From contig RPGP01000029.1 of assembly GCA_004193555.1 (NCBI GenBank), positions 266,976 through 330,975 on the forward strand: a DNA stretch of 64,000 nucleotides, in the 5' to 3' direction. Positions 53,853 to 63,354 of this stretch are shown piece by piece (the stretch's first letter is position 1; every line of letters begins with the position of its first letter). The notes beneath the pieces were generated by a model. That model had not been told where the DNA came from, ran no database searches, and was given only the letters and a program-made list of their open reading frames with translations. The stretch is from Desulfobacteraceae bacterium Eth-SRB1. GTDB lineage: Bacteria; Desulfobacterota; Desulfobacteria; Desulfobacterales; ETH-SRB1. A program made the position numbers and the translations under genes.

Positions 53853-54677
53853 TCACCTATTTTTCTGTTGGTTTCGATCCTGCTGTTTTCTACGGGCATT
53901 ATCCACTAACTTGATCGACCCTGACCAGGATTTAGCGCAAAACTCTTTAAACCTGTCCAGCTTATCAACGTCGGGCAATAATTTGTTCCCGGCAATAACG
54001 GTTCCTGCAGCAAGATGATATTCCGACAAGGATTCTATGTATTCCTTACGACGCTCTTTTGGGATAATGATAGGTGGATAACCGGCCATGATTACAGGAA
54101 TATTGGCAATAAGACGGGCCATCCTGCCGTTGCCGTCCCAAAAGGGATGAATCCTGACAAAGGAAACATGAAGATACACATAGGCTGTCAATGCCGCCTC
54201 TTTGTTTGCAGCATTTTCTTTACAGGTTTCTTGAAACAGGGCAAGCCAGGTTTGCATGAGTTCCGGTATATCCTTTGGGGCAGCAAATTCAAAAATCGCC
54301 TGGGTATCGCCGGAAATAATAACCGTTGAATTCGGTTCCACCTTCCATGCGCCAACAGGCTTATAGACATCAAAAATCCGTTCAGTCTGCACGGCCTTGT
54401 GCAGATCAAACAGGTCTTTTTCAGTAAAATCGGATTTTCTTCTAATAAGATCATAAACAAGATCAATCGCCCTGGCATGTCCAACAACCTCCTCATGATC
54501 CTTCAGCGGCTTGCCTGAAATAGTAAGCCCTTCCTCAAGAACAAAGGCTGTTTCCCCAAGGGTTAAAGTGTTGCCTTCAATAGCCGTAGATGTGTGTGTC
54601 CATAGATTGCGCAGTTGCGCCAACAAGGCATCACGGATATCATTATCCAGGTTTTGCAGAAAATCGAACATACTCAA
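53853..54677 (-). CDS. Fic family protein (predicted AMPylase) inside the cas operon
   Basis: 274-aa Fic enzyme that would transfer AMP (or another nucleotide monophosphate) to a target protein. The catalytic loop HPFWDGNGRMAR (residues 177-188) is canonical. The inhibitory helix motif TSTAIEGN (29-36), of the (S/T)xxxE(G/N) type, lies N-terminal to the core, so activity should be autoinhibited until released. A beta flap precedes the active site (NSTVIISGDT). The lysine/glutamine-rich tail is basic. It lies 72 bp after cas6e and 21 bp before the Bro-N gene on the cas strand. No antitoxin gene accompanies it. Confidence 0.88.
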   Translation of the reverse strand: MSMFDFLQNLDNDIRDALLAQLRNLWTHTSTAIEGNTLTLGETAFVLEEGLTISGKPLKDHEEVVGHARAIDLVYDLIRRKSDFTEKDLFDLHKAVQTERIFDVYKPVGAWKVEPNSTVIISGDTQAIFEFAAPKDIPELMQTWLALFQETCKENAANKEAALTAYVYLHVSFVRIHPFWDGNGRMARLIANIPVIMAGYPPIIIPKERRKEYIESLSEYHLAAGTVIAGNKLLPDVDKLDRFKEFCAKSWSGSIKLVDNARRKQQDRNQQKNR

Positions 54678-54749
54678 ATCTCCATTTTACAATCAGATCC
54701 TCCGAATGAGCAACAAGCCGCAACAGCAGTGAAGAGTCAATTAGCCTTA

Positions 54750-55430
54750 TCAAGCCTTTGCCAATGACAGCAGGCCGCAGCCGAAACTCTTTGCTGGACC
54801 AATGCCTTTTTTGACAGCTTCTTCTAAAAAGAAGGTCGCTTCCCTAACTGTCAATACACCTTCAAAAAGTACGGTGTGAATCCTTATTGGGTTACTTTCG
54901 TCTTTTTTCCTATGCTTCCAATCTCCTTCATCAATTACACGGCATGAATTTATTTGGAAGCCGCTGGAGATGCCTGGTCGAATTTCTTTTTCCTTTTTTT
55001 TAAGCCATGCTATTTGCTGGTTTTCCTTTAACAAAGGAACCCGGCAGCGCTTTATTTCCCCTTTTCTATTTTTCCTACCATTTTCATCGCGAATAGTTTT
55101 AATAGGATTAGCGCGTAACCTGAAACAAAGCTGCTGGCCGTCACGAAACTGCAAATTTGATATTCCTTTAGGTCGGTCATACTGAAAAGCACTTCCCGTA
55201 TCATTTTTAAGTAATTCCCAGTCCGGTCTCATCAAACTTTGGACAAGAACAGTTGTCCAAGAGTCCTTATCAAGTTTTCGTTCCTGCCGAAACAATATAC
55301 CTGAAGACTTGTTAGTTTTTTTATACAATGGAAATGCTCTCAGCAGAGCCGCATGTAAATGATAGGGACTTTGAAAAACGCGGAATGACTTTCGATTTCT
55401 TGTATGAAGAGAGAGTTTGCTCAGATACAT
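54750..55430 (-). CDS. cas6e: CRISPR RNA endonuclease Cas6e
   Basis: Cuts pre-crRNA in the repeat stem and stays with Cascade. The N-terminal RAMP domain has SPYHLHAALLRAFP with candidate catalytic His24/26. The C-terminal glycine-rich loop is KKGIGPAKSFGCGLLSLA. Length 226 aa is typical. Its 5' end overlaps cas5e by ten bases. The substrate would be the 29-nt palindromic repeat of the adjacent array. After it come the Fic and Bro-N genes rather than cas1. Confidence 0.95.
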   Translation of the reverse strand: MYLSKLSLHTRNRKSFRVFQSPYHLHAALLRAFPLYKKTNKSSGILFRQERKLDKDSWTTVLVQSLMRPDWELLKNDTGSAFQYDRPKGISNLQFRDGQQLCFRLRANPIKTIRDENGRKNRKGEIKRCRVPLLKENQQIAWLKKKEKEIRPGISSGFQINSCRVIDEGDWKHRKKDESNPIRIHTVLFEGVLTVREATFFLEEAVKKGIGPAKSFGCGLLSLAKA

Positions 55431-56098
55431 TTTTTATCCTTTTGTTTTGGTGTTTGGGCCCAAATAGTTTTGACATTCCTGGTTATAAATCTCCTATACC
55501 CATGATTAAAACTGACAGGTACGTCCTGGCGCCTTTCACCTTGTTCATTGTCTCCACACTCAAGGACAAGACGAAGTTTCTTTTCTTCTTTCAAGCCATG
55601 AATTATTAAAGGCGCAATAGAGGGATAGCTGGACAGGGCTAATTCCAGTGGTTCTTCAAGCAAGCCATCCGTTAAATAAACGGGTTTGCCAGGAACAAAG
55701 GATTTTCTCCCGAAAAACATCGGCCATACAGGATTTTTTAATTTTCTTTCAATATTTTTCAGTAAAGTTACATCACCTTCCAGTCCAACCAGAAATACGG
55801 CATCTTCAAGGTAGAATCTTGAAGAAGTTTGGGTATCCGGACTGCTTCCATCCGCCTTAATGACGTTCATTGCAGTATGAAAGTCAGCTTTAACGCTACC
55901 TTCCATGTCGACACGAACGCCCATTTTTAATAATACGAGATCATCAATGCTCTCTTTTCTATCACGCCCAATAGCTGCGCAAACAAGACCGAGAACACCG
56001 CTTTTTGTAGGCTCTCTCTCAGTATCCCGCTCCTGGAATCTGCTCCGAGATCCCCATGACTGCATTGGCGCGACAAATTGCATTAGTAAGCAACTCAT
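55421..56098 (-). CDS. cas5e: Cascade subunit Cas5e
   Basis: Binds the 5' handle of crRNA and caps the Cascade backbone. It begins MSCLLMQFVAPMQSWGSRSR then FQERDTEREPTKSGVLGLVC, the Cas5e signature region. 225 aa, normal. It shares one base with the cas7e stop (TAATG) and overlaps cas6e, so all three are translationally coupled. Confidence 0.95.
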   Translation of the reverse strand: MSCLLMQFVAPMQSWGSRSRFQERDTEREPTKSGVLGLVCAAIGRDRKESIDDLVLLKMGVRVDMEGSVKADFHTAMNVIKADGSSPDTQTSSRFYLEDAVFLVGLEGDVTLLKNIERKLKNPVWPMFFGRKSFVPGKPVYLTDGLLEEPLELALSSYPSIAPLIIHGLKEEKKLRLVLECGDNEQGERRQDVPVSFNHGYRRFITRNVKTIWAQTPKQKDKKCI

Positions 56099-57306
56099 TA
56101 TTGACTCCCATTTTTTAATGCCGTCTGAGTTTCTTGTATAAGATCAACAAACCTTTTGTCCTTTCGGTTTGGTAAAAACACGGTGCTGATCGGATCGGAT
56201 TTTATCCCTTTATCGCTATAGTTATCCTTTAATGCGCTGAAATATTTCTCAAGTTCGTTTACTGATCGTGTGATTAAATCTTCACCTTCATTTCGACCTG
56301 GCCTGACAGGGTGTATAAAGGCATTAGCCATTGACCATGGAGCGCCTTCAGTGCGAACGAGTGCATGCACATAAGAAGGCGGATTTTGCGGCGCTGTGCT
56401 GTTTTGCATTCCAGTTGGAACCGACTGAACAGCGGCTTTTATAAAACCTGTTACAGCCGCATCTGCCATTTGTGTATCATTACCCAAATTTTTCTTTAAG
56501 AGATCATAATTTATCAAAGCATATCGGTAGTAACACGAACTGTTAAACTCCACTATGCCCATCATATCCGAACCTGATTCTTCGTCTGGAAGCAAATCGT
56601 CTACAGCCGTATAAAAATCCATTTTCATTTCAACTTCATTTGTAGAGATTGCATGAGCAACCTGGCAGGCGGCATCAACATTCATATTCTTATTATCAGC
56701 AAGCATTCTTCCGAACAATGCGATGTCAGCGGCATAGGAACGTGCGTTTTTCTTGTTTTGGCTAATAACTTTGGCAAATTCTTTTTGGAGTTTATCCGGG
56801 AACGATGCTTTATAATCCTTTTTAAGTTCCTTCTGAGTTTTTTTCTTACCCTTTTTATTCCCTCCTTCATGTTCCAACTTTACGTTTGGGGGTTGTGACA
56901 TCAAGTCCCAGTTGCCATTTTCAGTAATCAATTTTACAAAATGATCCAGTTCATCGCTGCCGATATAAAGCAAATATTCGGATTTTTGTTCCTCGGTTTT
57001 CCCAATACCTAAGCATTTTAAAATATTTTCCGCCGCTATAATTGAAACTGCCTCATCTTTTCCTCTATCCTTTAGTTTGTCAGAAAGAGCTTTAATGAAT
57101 CGCTTTATGCGTATGCCTAGATCGCCACCAGCCTCCTTTATAGTATTTTTAAAAACATCATGTGTGCGTATTGATCGTTTTATGCATTGACTGGATATTC
57201 TTGCCCGGCGGAATCCTCCGAAAACACAGTCTTTTGGGGCATTGGTGTCATCCCGATTAAGGTTTGACGGCGCAAAATTCTGCAAGATGTGTAATTCAAT
57301 AAACAT
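56098..57306 (-). CDS. cas7e: Cascade backbone subunit Cas7e
   Basis: Six copies form the crRNA-binding filament of Cascade. The start FIELHILQNFAPSNLNRDDT and NAPKDCVFGGFRRARISSQC are diagnostic, and the AADIALFGRMLADNKNMNVD and NSTAPQNPPSYVHALVRTEG segments follow. 402 aa, slightly longer than E. coli Cas7e. It lies 48 bp after cse2 and is coupled to cas5e. Confidence 0.95.
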   Translation of the reverse strand: MFIELHILQNFAPSNLNRDDTNAPKDCVFGGFRRARISSQCIKRSIRTHDVFKNTIKEAGGDLGIRIKRFIKALSDKLKDRGKDEAVSIIAAENILKCLGIGKTEEQKSEYLLYIGSDELDHFVKLITENGNWDLMSQPPNVKLEHEGGNKKGKKKTQKELKKDYKASFPDKLQKEFAKVISQNKKNARSYAADIALFGRMLADNKNMNVDAACQVAHAISTNEVEMKMDFYTAVDDLLPDEESGSDMMGIVEFNSSCYYRYALINYDLLKKNLGNDTQMADAAVTGFIKAAVQSVPTGMQNSTAPQNPPSYVHALVRTEGAPWSMANAFIHPVRPGRNEGEDLITRSVNELEKYFSALKDNYSDKGIKSDPISTVFLPNRKDKRFVDLIQETQTALKNGSQ

Positions 57307-57354
57307 GTTGTTTCTCCTTTATTTTTAAAGTTAAAGTTGACCATATTATTTAAC

Positions 57355-57816
57355 TTATTGTGAGCCCCAATAATCCCTGGCCCATTGTAATTGCACAAAA
57401 TGTTCAGGATGTGTCCAATTCAAAAGGTCTCGAAGTAATCTATGATAATTAATGGGGATATTTTTACTGTGCGCTAATGAAATTGCCTGTCGCAAATGAT
57501 ACGAAAGATCATTCCCATCAGCATTAATCAATGCCTTAAATCGCTTTTCTACACTATCATTTTGGGTAAACTTGGAAAAAACAGTTCCAATTGATTCATT
57601 GTCGCCGGCGCCAGGCTCGGAATGCATCCCGAAAAGCGAGGCAACGAGAAAATAAAATTTATGAAGATATTTCTCTTTGGGCAAAAAAGGAACCACATAA
57701 GGATACATCTCAACATCACCATAAGCGCTGCCCAGGCCTTTGCGAAGTTTGGCTAATGCCGCTCTGTCTTTTTGTAAGCTTTCCAGATGACTGACTAAAG
57801 GAAAAATCTTCGTCAT
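57355..57816 (-). CDS. cse2: Cascade small subunit Cse2 (Cas11e)
   Basis: All-helical small subunit stabilising the R-loop. Typical pattern: ALAKLRKGLGSAYGDVEMYP and RLLRDLLNWTHPEHFVQLQW, ending ARDYW. 153 aa, normal. The gap to cas8e is 16 bp. GTCAACTTTAACTTTAAAAA-type DNA in the gap to cas7e shows no extra gene. Confidence 0.93.
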   Translation of the reverse strand: MTKIFPLVSHLESLQKDRAALAKLRKGLGSAYGDVEMYPYVVPFLPKEKYLHKFYFLVASLFGMHSEPGAGDNESIGTVFSKFTQNDSVEKRFKALINADGNDLSYHLRQAISLAHSKNIPINYHRLLRDLLNWTHPEHFVQLQWARDYWGSQ

Positions 57817-57832
57817 GCTCTACCCCCTTTAT

Positions 57833-59344
57833 CTAATGCTCATTAAGCTTTTTTATTTCGCCATGAAAAACGCGAATAGCTTTAACTCTGGCCTGCAAAT
57901 CTCTTGAAAAATTACCTAAACACTCTTGTGATTTCTGTTTCAATGATTGATCGGCAATATGGACAACCTGTTTCTTCCAATCTTCAAGCTCATCAATCTC
58001 AGGAAGCAGTACCATGAATTCAAGAAACGGTATTTGCATGGAAGCCCAATAATGGTTGTATATCCCCAATGACTTTGCGATTCTTGTCACTTCTTTTTTG
58101 TCCGCATTTCGTATGCCGTCGGTTACTAATATGGACGCTAACTTTCTTACCGACTTTTTTAATGCCTCACCGACTTTTTCAACCCAGTTCAGTCCATTTA
58201 CCAGCCTTGAATATAGATCTTCGTTTGTTAAAATACCTTTTGGAATCGGCAAAAATTCCTGTCGCCAGAAAAGTGGTGTTGCCTTTGTTCCATCTTTTGC
58301 AATACCATAAATTATACACCTCATACCCTTTAATGGCTTAATCCAGTCGTTATCAATGAATTTGGCTGCCTGCCTGAAACAAATTGGCCGTGATTTTCCT
58401 TCCAACTCACTAAAGGCAAAAAGGCTCTGACTATCACGCCAAAGACTTTTTCCAGGAAATAAGGCTATTGGCTTACCTTTATCTCTATATCCGAACATTG
58501 GGTCGCGAATTAGTTTGATAATGTCAGCCTGTGCAAAATACATTTGCCGAACAATGACATGTTTATTTTCATATTCAGGAATAAGACGAACATGGCGACT
58601 TCGCCATGTAAGATAATCAACATATCCATCAGGTGTGCGAGCGCCGGACGAATTGATATCTTTACGTTCCCATACTGGCAAATCATGTTCCGAACTTGGT
58701 ATGGGGGTGTCTTTATTATAAACGAGCAGGTTCAAGAGTAAGGTTTCAAAAAGTGATTTGCCTTGGAGTAAAACTACTGCCCCAGAGGCTAATGGGCTAT
58801 TTGTAAAATTGGGATGCTTACCCAAATTACTTGTGGGGCCGACACCTCCTCCAAAAGAAAACATTTGCGCGGTAATTAATGCTCTTGCCGATTCTTGTGG
58901 TGAAAAAGCTTTTGGGAAGGCATCTATATTATGGTCAAACAATGTTTTGTTATGTAATGAAGCACATTCTGCGGCAAGTTTAGTAACTGGTGTTGAGGAT
59001 TTTTCAATCTTAAATCCAGCAGTTTGATAAAAAGGCGCTTGTTCGGAAAAAAGATCAAACAGATCTTCCCATCTTTCAAGATATTCATCTACCTTAAGAG
59101 CATTAAATTTTTCCGGTTTCCAAAGATTATGCCATTCTTTAGGTGTTTTTGGCCCTTGTATCGCACGATGCAAAATAGCCAGAGATAACCTGTAAAGCGA
59201 TGCAGTATTTAACGGGTTATTACTTTCAATACATTTCAATTCATGAGCTTTGTTAAACATCTCCCAAAGAGAATATTCTTTAGGCTTACCTGACATGGAA
59301 ATACATGGAATCCAAGGCTCTGTTATAAGATTAAAAGTCGGCAT
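57833..59344 (-). CDS. cas8e: Cascade large subunit Cas8e (Cse1/CasA)
   Basis: Recognises the PAM and recruits Cas3. It begins MPTFNLITEPWIPCISMSGK, the standard Cse1 opening, with LFSEQAPFYQTAGFKIEK and SFGGGVGPTSNLGKHPNFTN further on and a four-helix-bundle C-terminus. 503 aa, full length. The ATG shares one base with the cas3 stop (TAATG). Confidence 0.95.
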   Translation of the reverse strand: MPTFNLITEPWIPCISMSGKPKEYSLWEMFNKAHELKCIESNNPLNTASLYRLSLAILHRAIQGPKTPKEWHNLWKPEKFNALKVDEYLERWEDLFDLFSEQAPFYQTAGFKIEKSSTPVTKLAAECASLHNKTLFDHNIDAFPKAFSPQESARALITAQMFSFGGGVGPTSNLGKHPNFTNSPLASGAVVLLQGKSLFETLLLNLLVYNKDTPIPSSEHDLPVWERKDINSSGARTPDGYVDYLTWRSRHVRLIPEYENKHVIVRQMYFAQADIIKLIRDPMFGYRDKGKPIALFPGKSLWRDSQSLFAFSELEGKSRPICFRQAAKFIDNDWIKPLKGMRCIIYGIAKDGTKATPLFWRQEFLPIPKGILTNEDLYSRLVNGLNWVEKVGEALKKSVRKLASILVTDGIRNADKKEVTRIAKSLGIYNHYWASMQIPFLEFMVLLPEIDELEDWKKQVVHIADQSLKQKSQECLGNFSRDLQARVKAIRVFHGEIKKLNEH

Positions 59345-62079
59345 TATTTAGCGCCCCCCCCCTTTTTCTTTTTTGAAGAAATGACAAGACCAAGTTCATT
59401 GTCTATTCTTAATTCGCTTGACCCCCTTTTTATTGTTCTGTCTTTAAATATTGCGGCACGGCAATAGCGCAGCAGTGGTGACTTTTTCCAACCGTGCGGC
59501 ACGTCTTGTGATTTGAAAAATTCAAACCACTCAGGATTACTGATCTGTATGCTTTGTTTTAATAGTTTACGAGTCAAATTAGCATCTGGTTCAGTATTTA
59601 GCAATATCTCGGTTAATGTATTTCTTCTCAACGATATTGCATCTCCCAATTGATAAAGAATGATAATCTTAATTGAAGGTCGCGCAAGTCTGGTTTGCGA
59701 CTTTACGTTTGGTGGTAACAAATCATCATCTCGAAGGGAATGGGCCAAATCACCAAGGATATCCGAATCATCACCATTTGAAGATGGGCTGGGAAGCACA
59801 ACTGATTGTCCCATAAACTTGATTTCACTGTTGGTCATACTTGATTCAAACAGCCAGTCTTCTAAAATGACTGAAAGATGTTCAGGGCAGAAAACCTCTT
59901 CACCCCCATAAACTTTTTCAATTAAGCGCTCTACCGAATCCGGCAGCATGATTTCAGTGCCTGAATACTCTTTGAGTACCAAGGCTGTTTTGAGCAAAAT
60001 TCCACGTTCATAGATGAATTCTGTAGCCCCAAATTTTGGCTCGGAATTCGTCAAATCGGCCTGCAAGCAATATAGTGTTGCATCCTTTAATGATGCAGGT
60101 CTAATATTTTTTTCATGGCGCTGCAACCTGCCTGCTCGCTGAAGTATCAGATCAATGGGGGCTATGTCCGTAATCATTATATCAAAATCAACATCCAGAC
60201 TTTGTTCGAGTACCTGGGTGGAAACAACAATTGCCCTATGGGGGCGGTGAATATTGAGTTCTTCAGTATTACCTTTACCGAAAAACCTGTCAATTTCCGT
60301 CTCTATTTTCATCCTCTGACCCATTGGAAAGCGGGCATGAAACAATATAAACAAGTTCTCGTCGTCGAATCTCAGATTAAACTTCAAATAACTAAACAAC
60401 TCCTGTGCCTCATCTACAGTATTCATTATACACGCTGCGCACCCCCTATCATGGAGAGCAGTTGAAAGAAGATCAGAAATTTTCTTCCAACGCCTTTCTC
60501 CTTTTCCTCGAATTAATTCAAGCCGGAATGACCGCGAAGGCAAACCAATAATAGATTTTCCTTCACATTGTCCAAGCCGATTAACACCCAAAACAACCGG
60601 ATATTGCTTGTTCTCCAATGGCTTAGTATCCGGGGCATAGGCTTTGATTAGCTCAGTGCGACGTTTGATAGGAAGTGTGGCTGATAAGAGAATAACATTT
60701 GTATCCATTGACGATAGCCATTCCAGCAAACGGTCCAGCAAGGTAGAAGTATATGTATCATACGCATGCACTTCATCTATTACGACAACCTTACCTGCAA
60801 GACCGTATAGCCGAACAAACATATGGCGAGCTTGCAGAACAGCCAGTAAAGCCTGATCAATTGTTCCAACGGCAAAAGGAGAAATCAACGCTCTCTTTTT
60901 AGTGCAAAACCAAGAAGATGCAGTTACAGAGGAGTCCTTTTCATTACCATCTATTGCAGTCAATTTAAGCTCTGAATAGCCTTTATGTAAATCCGCATAT
61001 CCATGCAATAAGTGCAGTTCTGTATCGTGGCACGCCGGATTATTGCTTATGAATTCTTTAACCCTGTCGAACATTTTATTCCCGGTTGCCTGAGTTGGCA
61101 AGGCATAGTATAGGCCGGAAGCGCCTTTTTCTCGAAGTAAAATATCAGCAACCGCAAGAGCAGCTTCAGTCTTTCCGCTGCCGGTAGGCGTTTCAACAAT
61201 AATTAATGATGGCGCTTTTAACTTTCGTGCGATTCGTAAAATTTCGTCTTGGCAAGGGTTCGGATCAAAAGGAAAGATACTATTAAAATTACTGTTTCCG
61301 GGTGCAATTGGAGGATGGTCAAGGTTAATAGATTGAATGGCATGTTTTGCAAGCGACTTTCTATCTTCAAAATAGGCATGTAAATCGATTAGAGAACTCC
61401 CCACATAATTGAATAGATGCTTGTTTGAACCAACCCAATCTGCAACACTGGTCAAGCCAGCAAGAATCATTAGAAAAGATGCGGAAATATTCTCTTCGTC
61501 TTTAAAAGGGAATGTGTCCCAATTTAGGTTAAACTCTTGCGCTAATTTTTTGACAATAAAATTTCGTGCCTCTTCCCATTTATCTTTTCCGGGCGATTTT
61601 CTGTGCTGAGGGGATTGATTTTGATGAAATTCTCCATGATGACCGCCAATTGCTCGGGAAATTTCAATAGCAGTTATTCGAGAACAATTGGCGGCTCGCT
61701 CAAAAATAGTTGGAAGAGCCATGAATGTTATACGTCCATGATCATTTTCATCAAAATCTGATGAAAATGAGTGTGATTCACCTATCAAATTATTTATCAA
61801 ATCCATACGCTTTGCTTGAAAACCTGGTGATATCTTACCAATATCATGTAATGTTACAATAAAAGATATCCATGCAATTTTTTCGTTATCCGGACAATCA
61901 AGATGCTGCAAAAAGAAATTTAGAAAGGCATGGCTTGAATGATTAAGAAGAGCTTGGGCAACTAAACCTGTATCAAGCATATGGCAGATAGCAGGATGAT
62001 ATGATAGATCATCATCAAGCGAAGCATTCTTGTCCGCCTTTCCCCAATACCGATAAATAATATCTTCTGAACCACTCAT
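59344..62079 (-). CDS. cas3: CRISPR-associated helicase-nuclease Cas3
   Basis: Degrades DNA marked by Cascade. An N-terminal HD nuclease domain with TLHDIGK (His78-Asp79) and a GGHHGEFH segment is followed by the superfamily-2 helicase: Walker A ETPTGSGKTE (296-305), DEVH in VVVIDEVHAYD (434-441), SAT in LLSATLP (466-468) and QRAGRLQRH. 911 aa, normal. GGGGA precedes the ATG. Near the stop is a run of nine G (59354-59362) that could slip and change the C-terminus and the coupling to cas8e. First gene of the cas operon. Confidence 0.95.
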   Translation of the reverse strand: MSGSEDIIYRYWGKADKNASLDDDLSYHPAICHMLDTGLVAQALLNHSSHAFLNFFLQHLDCPDNEKIAWISFIVTLHDIGKISPGFQAKRMDLINNLIGESHSFSSDFDENDHGRITFMALPTIFERAANCSRITAIEISRAIGGHHGEFHQNQSPQHRKSPGKDKWEEARNFIVKKLAQEFNLNWDTFPFKDEENISASFLMILAGLTSVADWVGSNKHLFNYVGSSLIDLHAYFEDRKSLAKHAIQSINLDHPPIAPGNSNFNSIFPFDPNPCQDEILRIARKLKAPSLIIVETPTGSGKTEAALAVADILLREKGASGLYYALPTQATGNKMFDRVKEFISNNPACHDTELHLLHGYADLHKGYSELKLTAIDGNEKDSSVTASSWFCTKKRALISPFAVGTIDQALLAVLQARHMFVRLYGLAGKVVVIDEVHAYDTYTSTLLDRLLEWLSSMDTNVILLSATLPIKRRTELIKAYAPDTKPLENKQYPVVLGVNRLGQCEGKSIIGLPSRSFRLELIRGKGERRWKKISDLLSTALHDRGCAACIMNTVDEAQELFSYLKFNLRFDDENLFILFHARFPMGQRMKIETEIDRFFGKGNTEELNIHRPHRAIVVSTQVLEQSLDVDFDIMITDIAPIDLILQRAGRLQRHEKNIRPASLKDATLYCLQADLTNSEPKFGATEFIYERGILLKTALVLKEYSGTEIMLPDSVERLIEKVYGGEEVFCPEHLSVILEDWLFESSMTNSEIKFMGQSVVLPSPSSNGDDSDILGDLAHSLRDDDLLPPNVKSQTRLARPSIKIIILYQLGDAISLRRNTLTEILLNTEPDANLTRKLLKQSIQISNPEWFEFFKSQDVPHGWKKSPLLRYCRAAIFKDRTIKRGSSELRIDNELGLVISSKKKKGGGAK

Positions 62080-62192
62080 ATTTTCCCCATTTCAAGCCAG
62101 TCTGTACGTTGGGCTGAGTAATGCGAAACCCAAGGCAGGATTATCTTGTAGCTGACTTTGTTCCAAGTTCCGTGCGATCGTTTTTGTTGACT

Positions 62193-62730
62193 TCATCTCT
62201 TCAACAACTTCCTCGTTTTCTTCAATTCCTTCGCAATGAGCTTCTCATAGGGAGAGAAATCGAACATAGGCAGACCAAGGGAGTGGAAACCGTTCTGAGA
62301 TGGCCTGAACAGTCAATTCCGCTGACGGAGTCTGCGAATTGTGAGGCTGAGATTTTCCAGACGGTGTCTGGAATTTTCTGGACTTTGATTTTCCAAACGC
62401 CGTCTGGAAAATATCCTGATACGTCAGATAGAAGGTCCGCATCTGGTAAAGATTGCTTTTTGCGAAGCCTCGACCAAACCGGCTCGCAAGATCTGCCGAA
62501 AGTTGCTTGAGCAGAGACTCTCCATACCCAGCCCGCCGTTTCCCGCCCTGCTCGTTTTCTACAATGCGGCGACCTATCTCCCAGTAGGTTGCCGTCATGA
62601 TGGCGTTGACGGTTCGTGCTGATACCAGTCGCGCCTCCTCAATGAGAGAGACCATGCCGGAAAGAGGGCCATCATACCCTTGTATGCTCACAGGCTTGTC
62701 ACTCTTCCTTTTGATCGGCTTTGCCGTCAT
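62193..62730 (-). pseudogene. YhcG-type (DUF1016) PD-(D/E)XK nuclease, truncated
   Basis: The N-terminal DUF1016 domain is clear: MVSLIEEARLVSARTVNAIM, TATYWEIGRRIVENEQGGKR, then LLKQLSADLASRFGRGFAKS. An insertion of short FQTPSGKS-like repeats (KSRKFQTPSGKSQPHNSQTP) leads to FPLPWSAYVRFLSL, where the frame stops at 62245. The C-terminal nuclease domain is absent. Overlapping in another frame is a 24-codon open piece (MFDFSPYEKLIAKELKKTRK, 62267-62193) of unknown origin. GGAGGG before the ATG at 62730 is a good ribosome-binding site. DNA cleavage is not expected from this product. Confidence 0.75.
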
Positions 62731-62781
62731 TGACACCCTCCAATCCATTCGCGGTTGACGCAATCTTAAGGACTGAAACAC

Positions 62782-63354
62782 TCATATCTTCCCCATCTCA
62801 ATCCATATCATACCAGCAAGTTTTGCATCGTCAAGCGCTCTGTGCATCTGCATCTGATTTGCTGATTCTCCAAGCAGATACCGGCTTACTGTTTCCAGTT
62901 TATGATTGGGCAGATGTGGGTATCGCTTTCTGCTCATTTTTAGTGTGCATAAAGACCGGTTATTCAGACTCATACCTAATAAAGCAAATTCATGTCTTAG
63001 AAATCCGATATCAAAGCTTGCATTGTGGGCTATTAGAATGCTTCCGGCAATGAATTTGTAAAACTCCGGCAGCACCTCATTCGGCTTGGGTTCACCTTCA
63101 AGCATTTCATTGGTTATACCATGCACCTGCTGAACTTGCCAGGGGATCATTTTGTCAACATCGATAAGGCTGCTGAATTCATCAACAATGCCATGATTCT
63201 CGATAGCAACAGCGCCGATTTCTATTACCCTGTCTCCGTTTTGGGGTGAAAAACCGGTTGTTTCCACATCCAGCGCTACATACCGATTAGTTGAGTTTAG
63301 ATGGTTATTTGACATCATTTTATTTCGCCCTGGAAAAAGTCTTGTTTTTTTCAT
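62782..63354 (-). CDS. DnaQ-like DEDDh 3'-5' exonuclease
   Basis: Exonuclease of the DNA polymerase III epsilon family. ExoI is VALDVETTGFSPQNGDRVIE (near 28), ExoII LIAHNASFDIGFLRHEFALL (near 107) and ExoIII MHRALDDAKLAG, supplying the DEDDh residues. 190 aa with little beyond the catalytic domain, so it is a stand-alone enzyme, not PolC or DinG. An ATG at 63318 is an alternative start. It lies about 700 bp upstream of cas3 on the same strand. DnaQ-like exonucleases trim spacers in some I-E systems, so a link is worth testing. Confidence 0.87.
   Translation of the reverse strand: MKKTRLFPGRNKMMSNNHLNSTNRYVALDVETTGFSPQNGDRVIEIGAVAIENHGIVDEFSSLIDVDKMIPWQVQQVHGITNEMLEGEPKPNEVLPEFYKFIAGSILIAHNASFDIGFLRHEFALLGMSLNNRSLCTLKMSRKRYPHLPNHKLETVSRYLLGESANQMQMHRALDDAKLAGMIWIEMGKI

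Noticed and set aside
62782-63354. Cas4 or fused Cas2-DnaQ
   Set aside because: The protein is a stand-alone DEDDh exonuclease with no cysteine cluster and no Cas2 domain.
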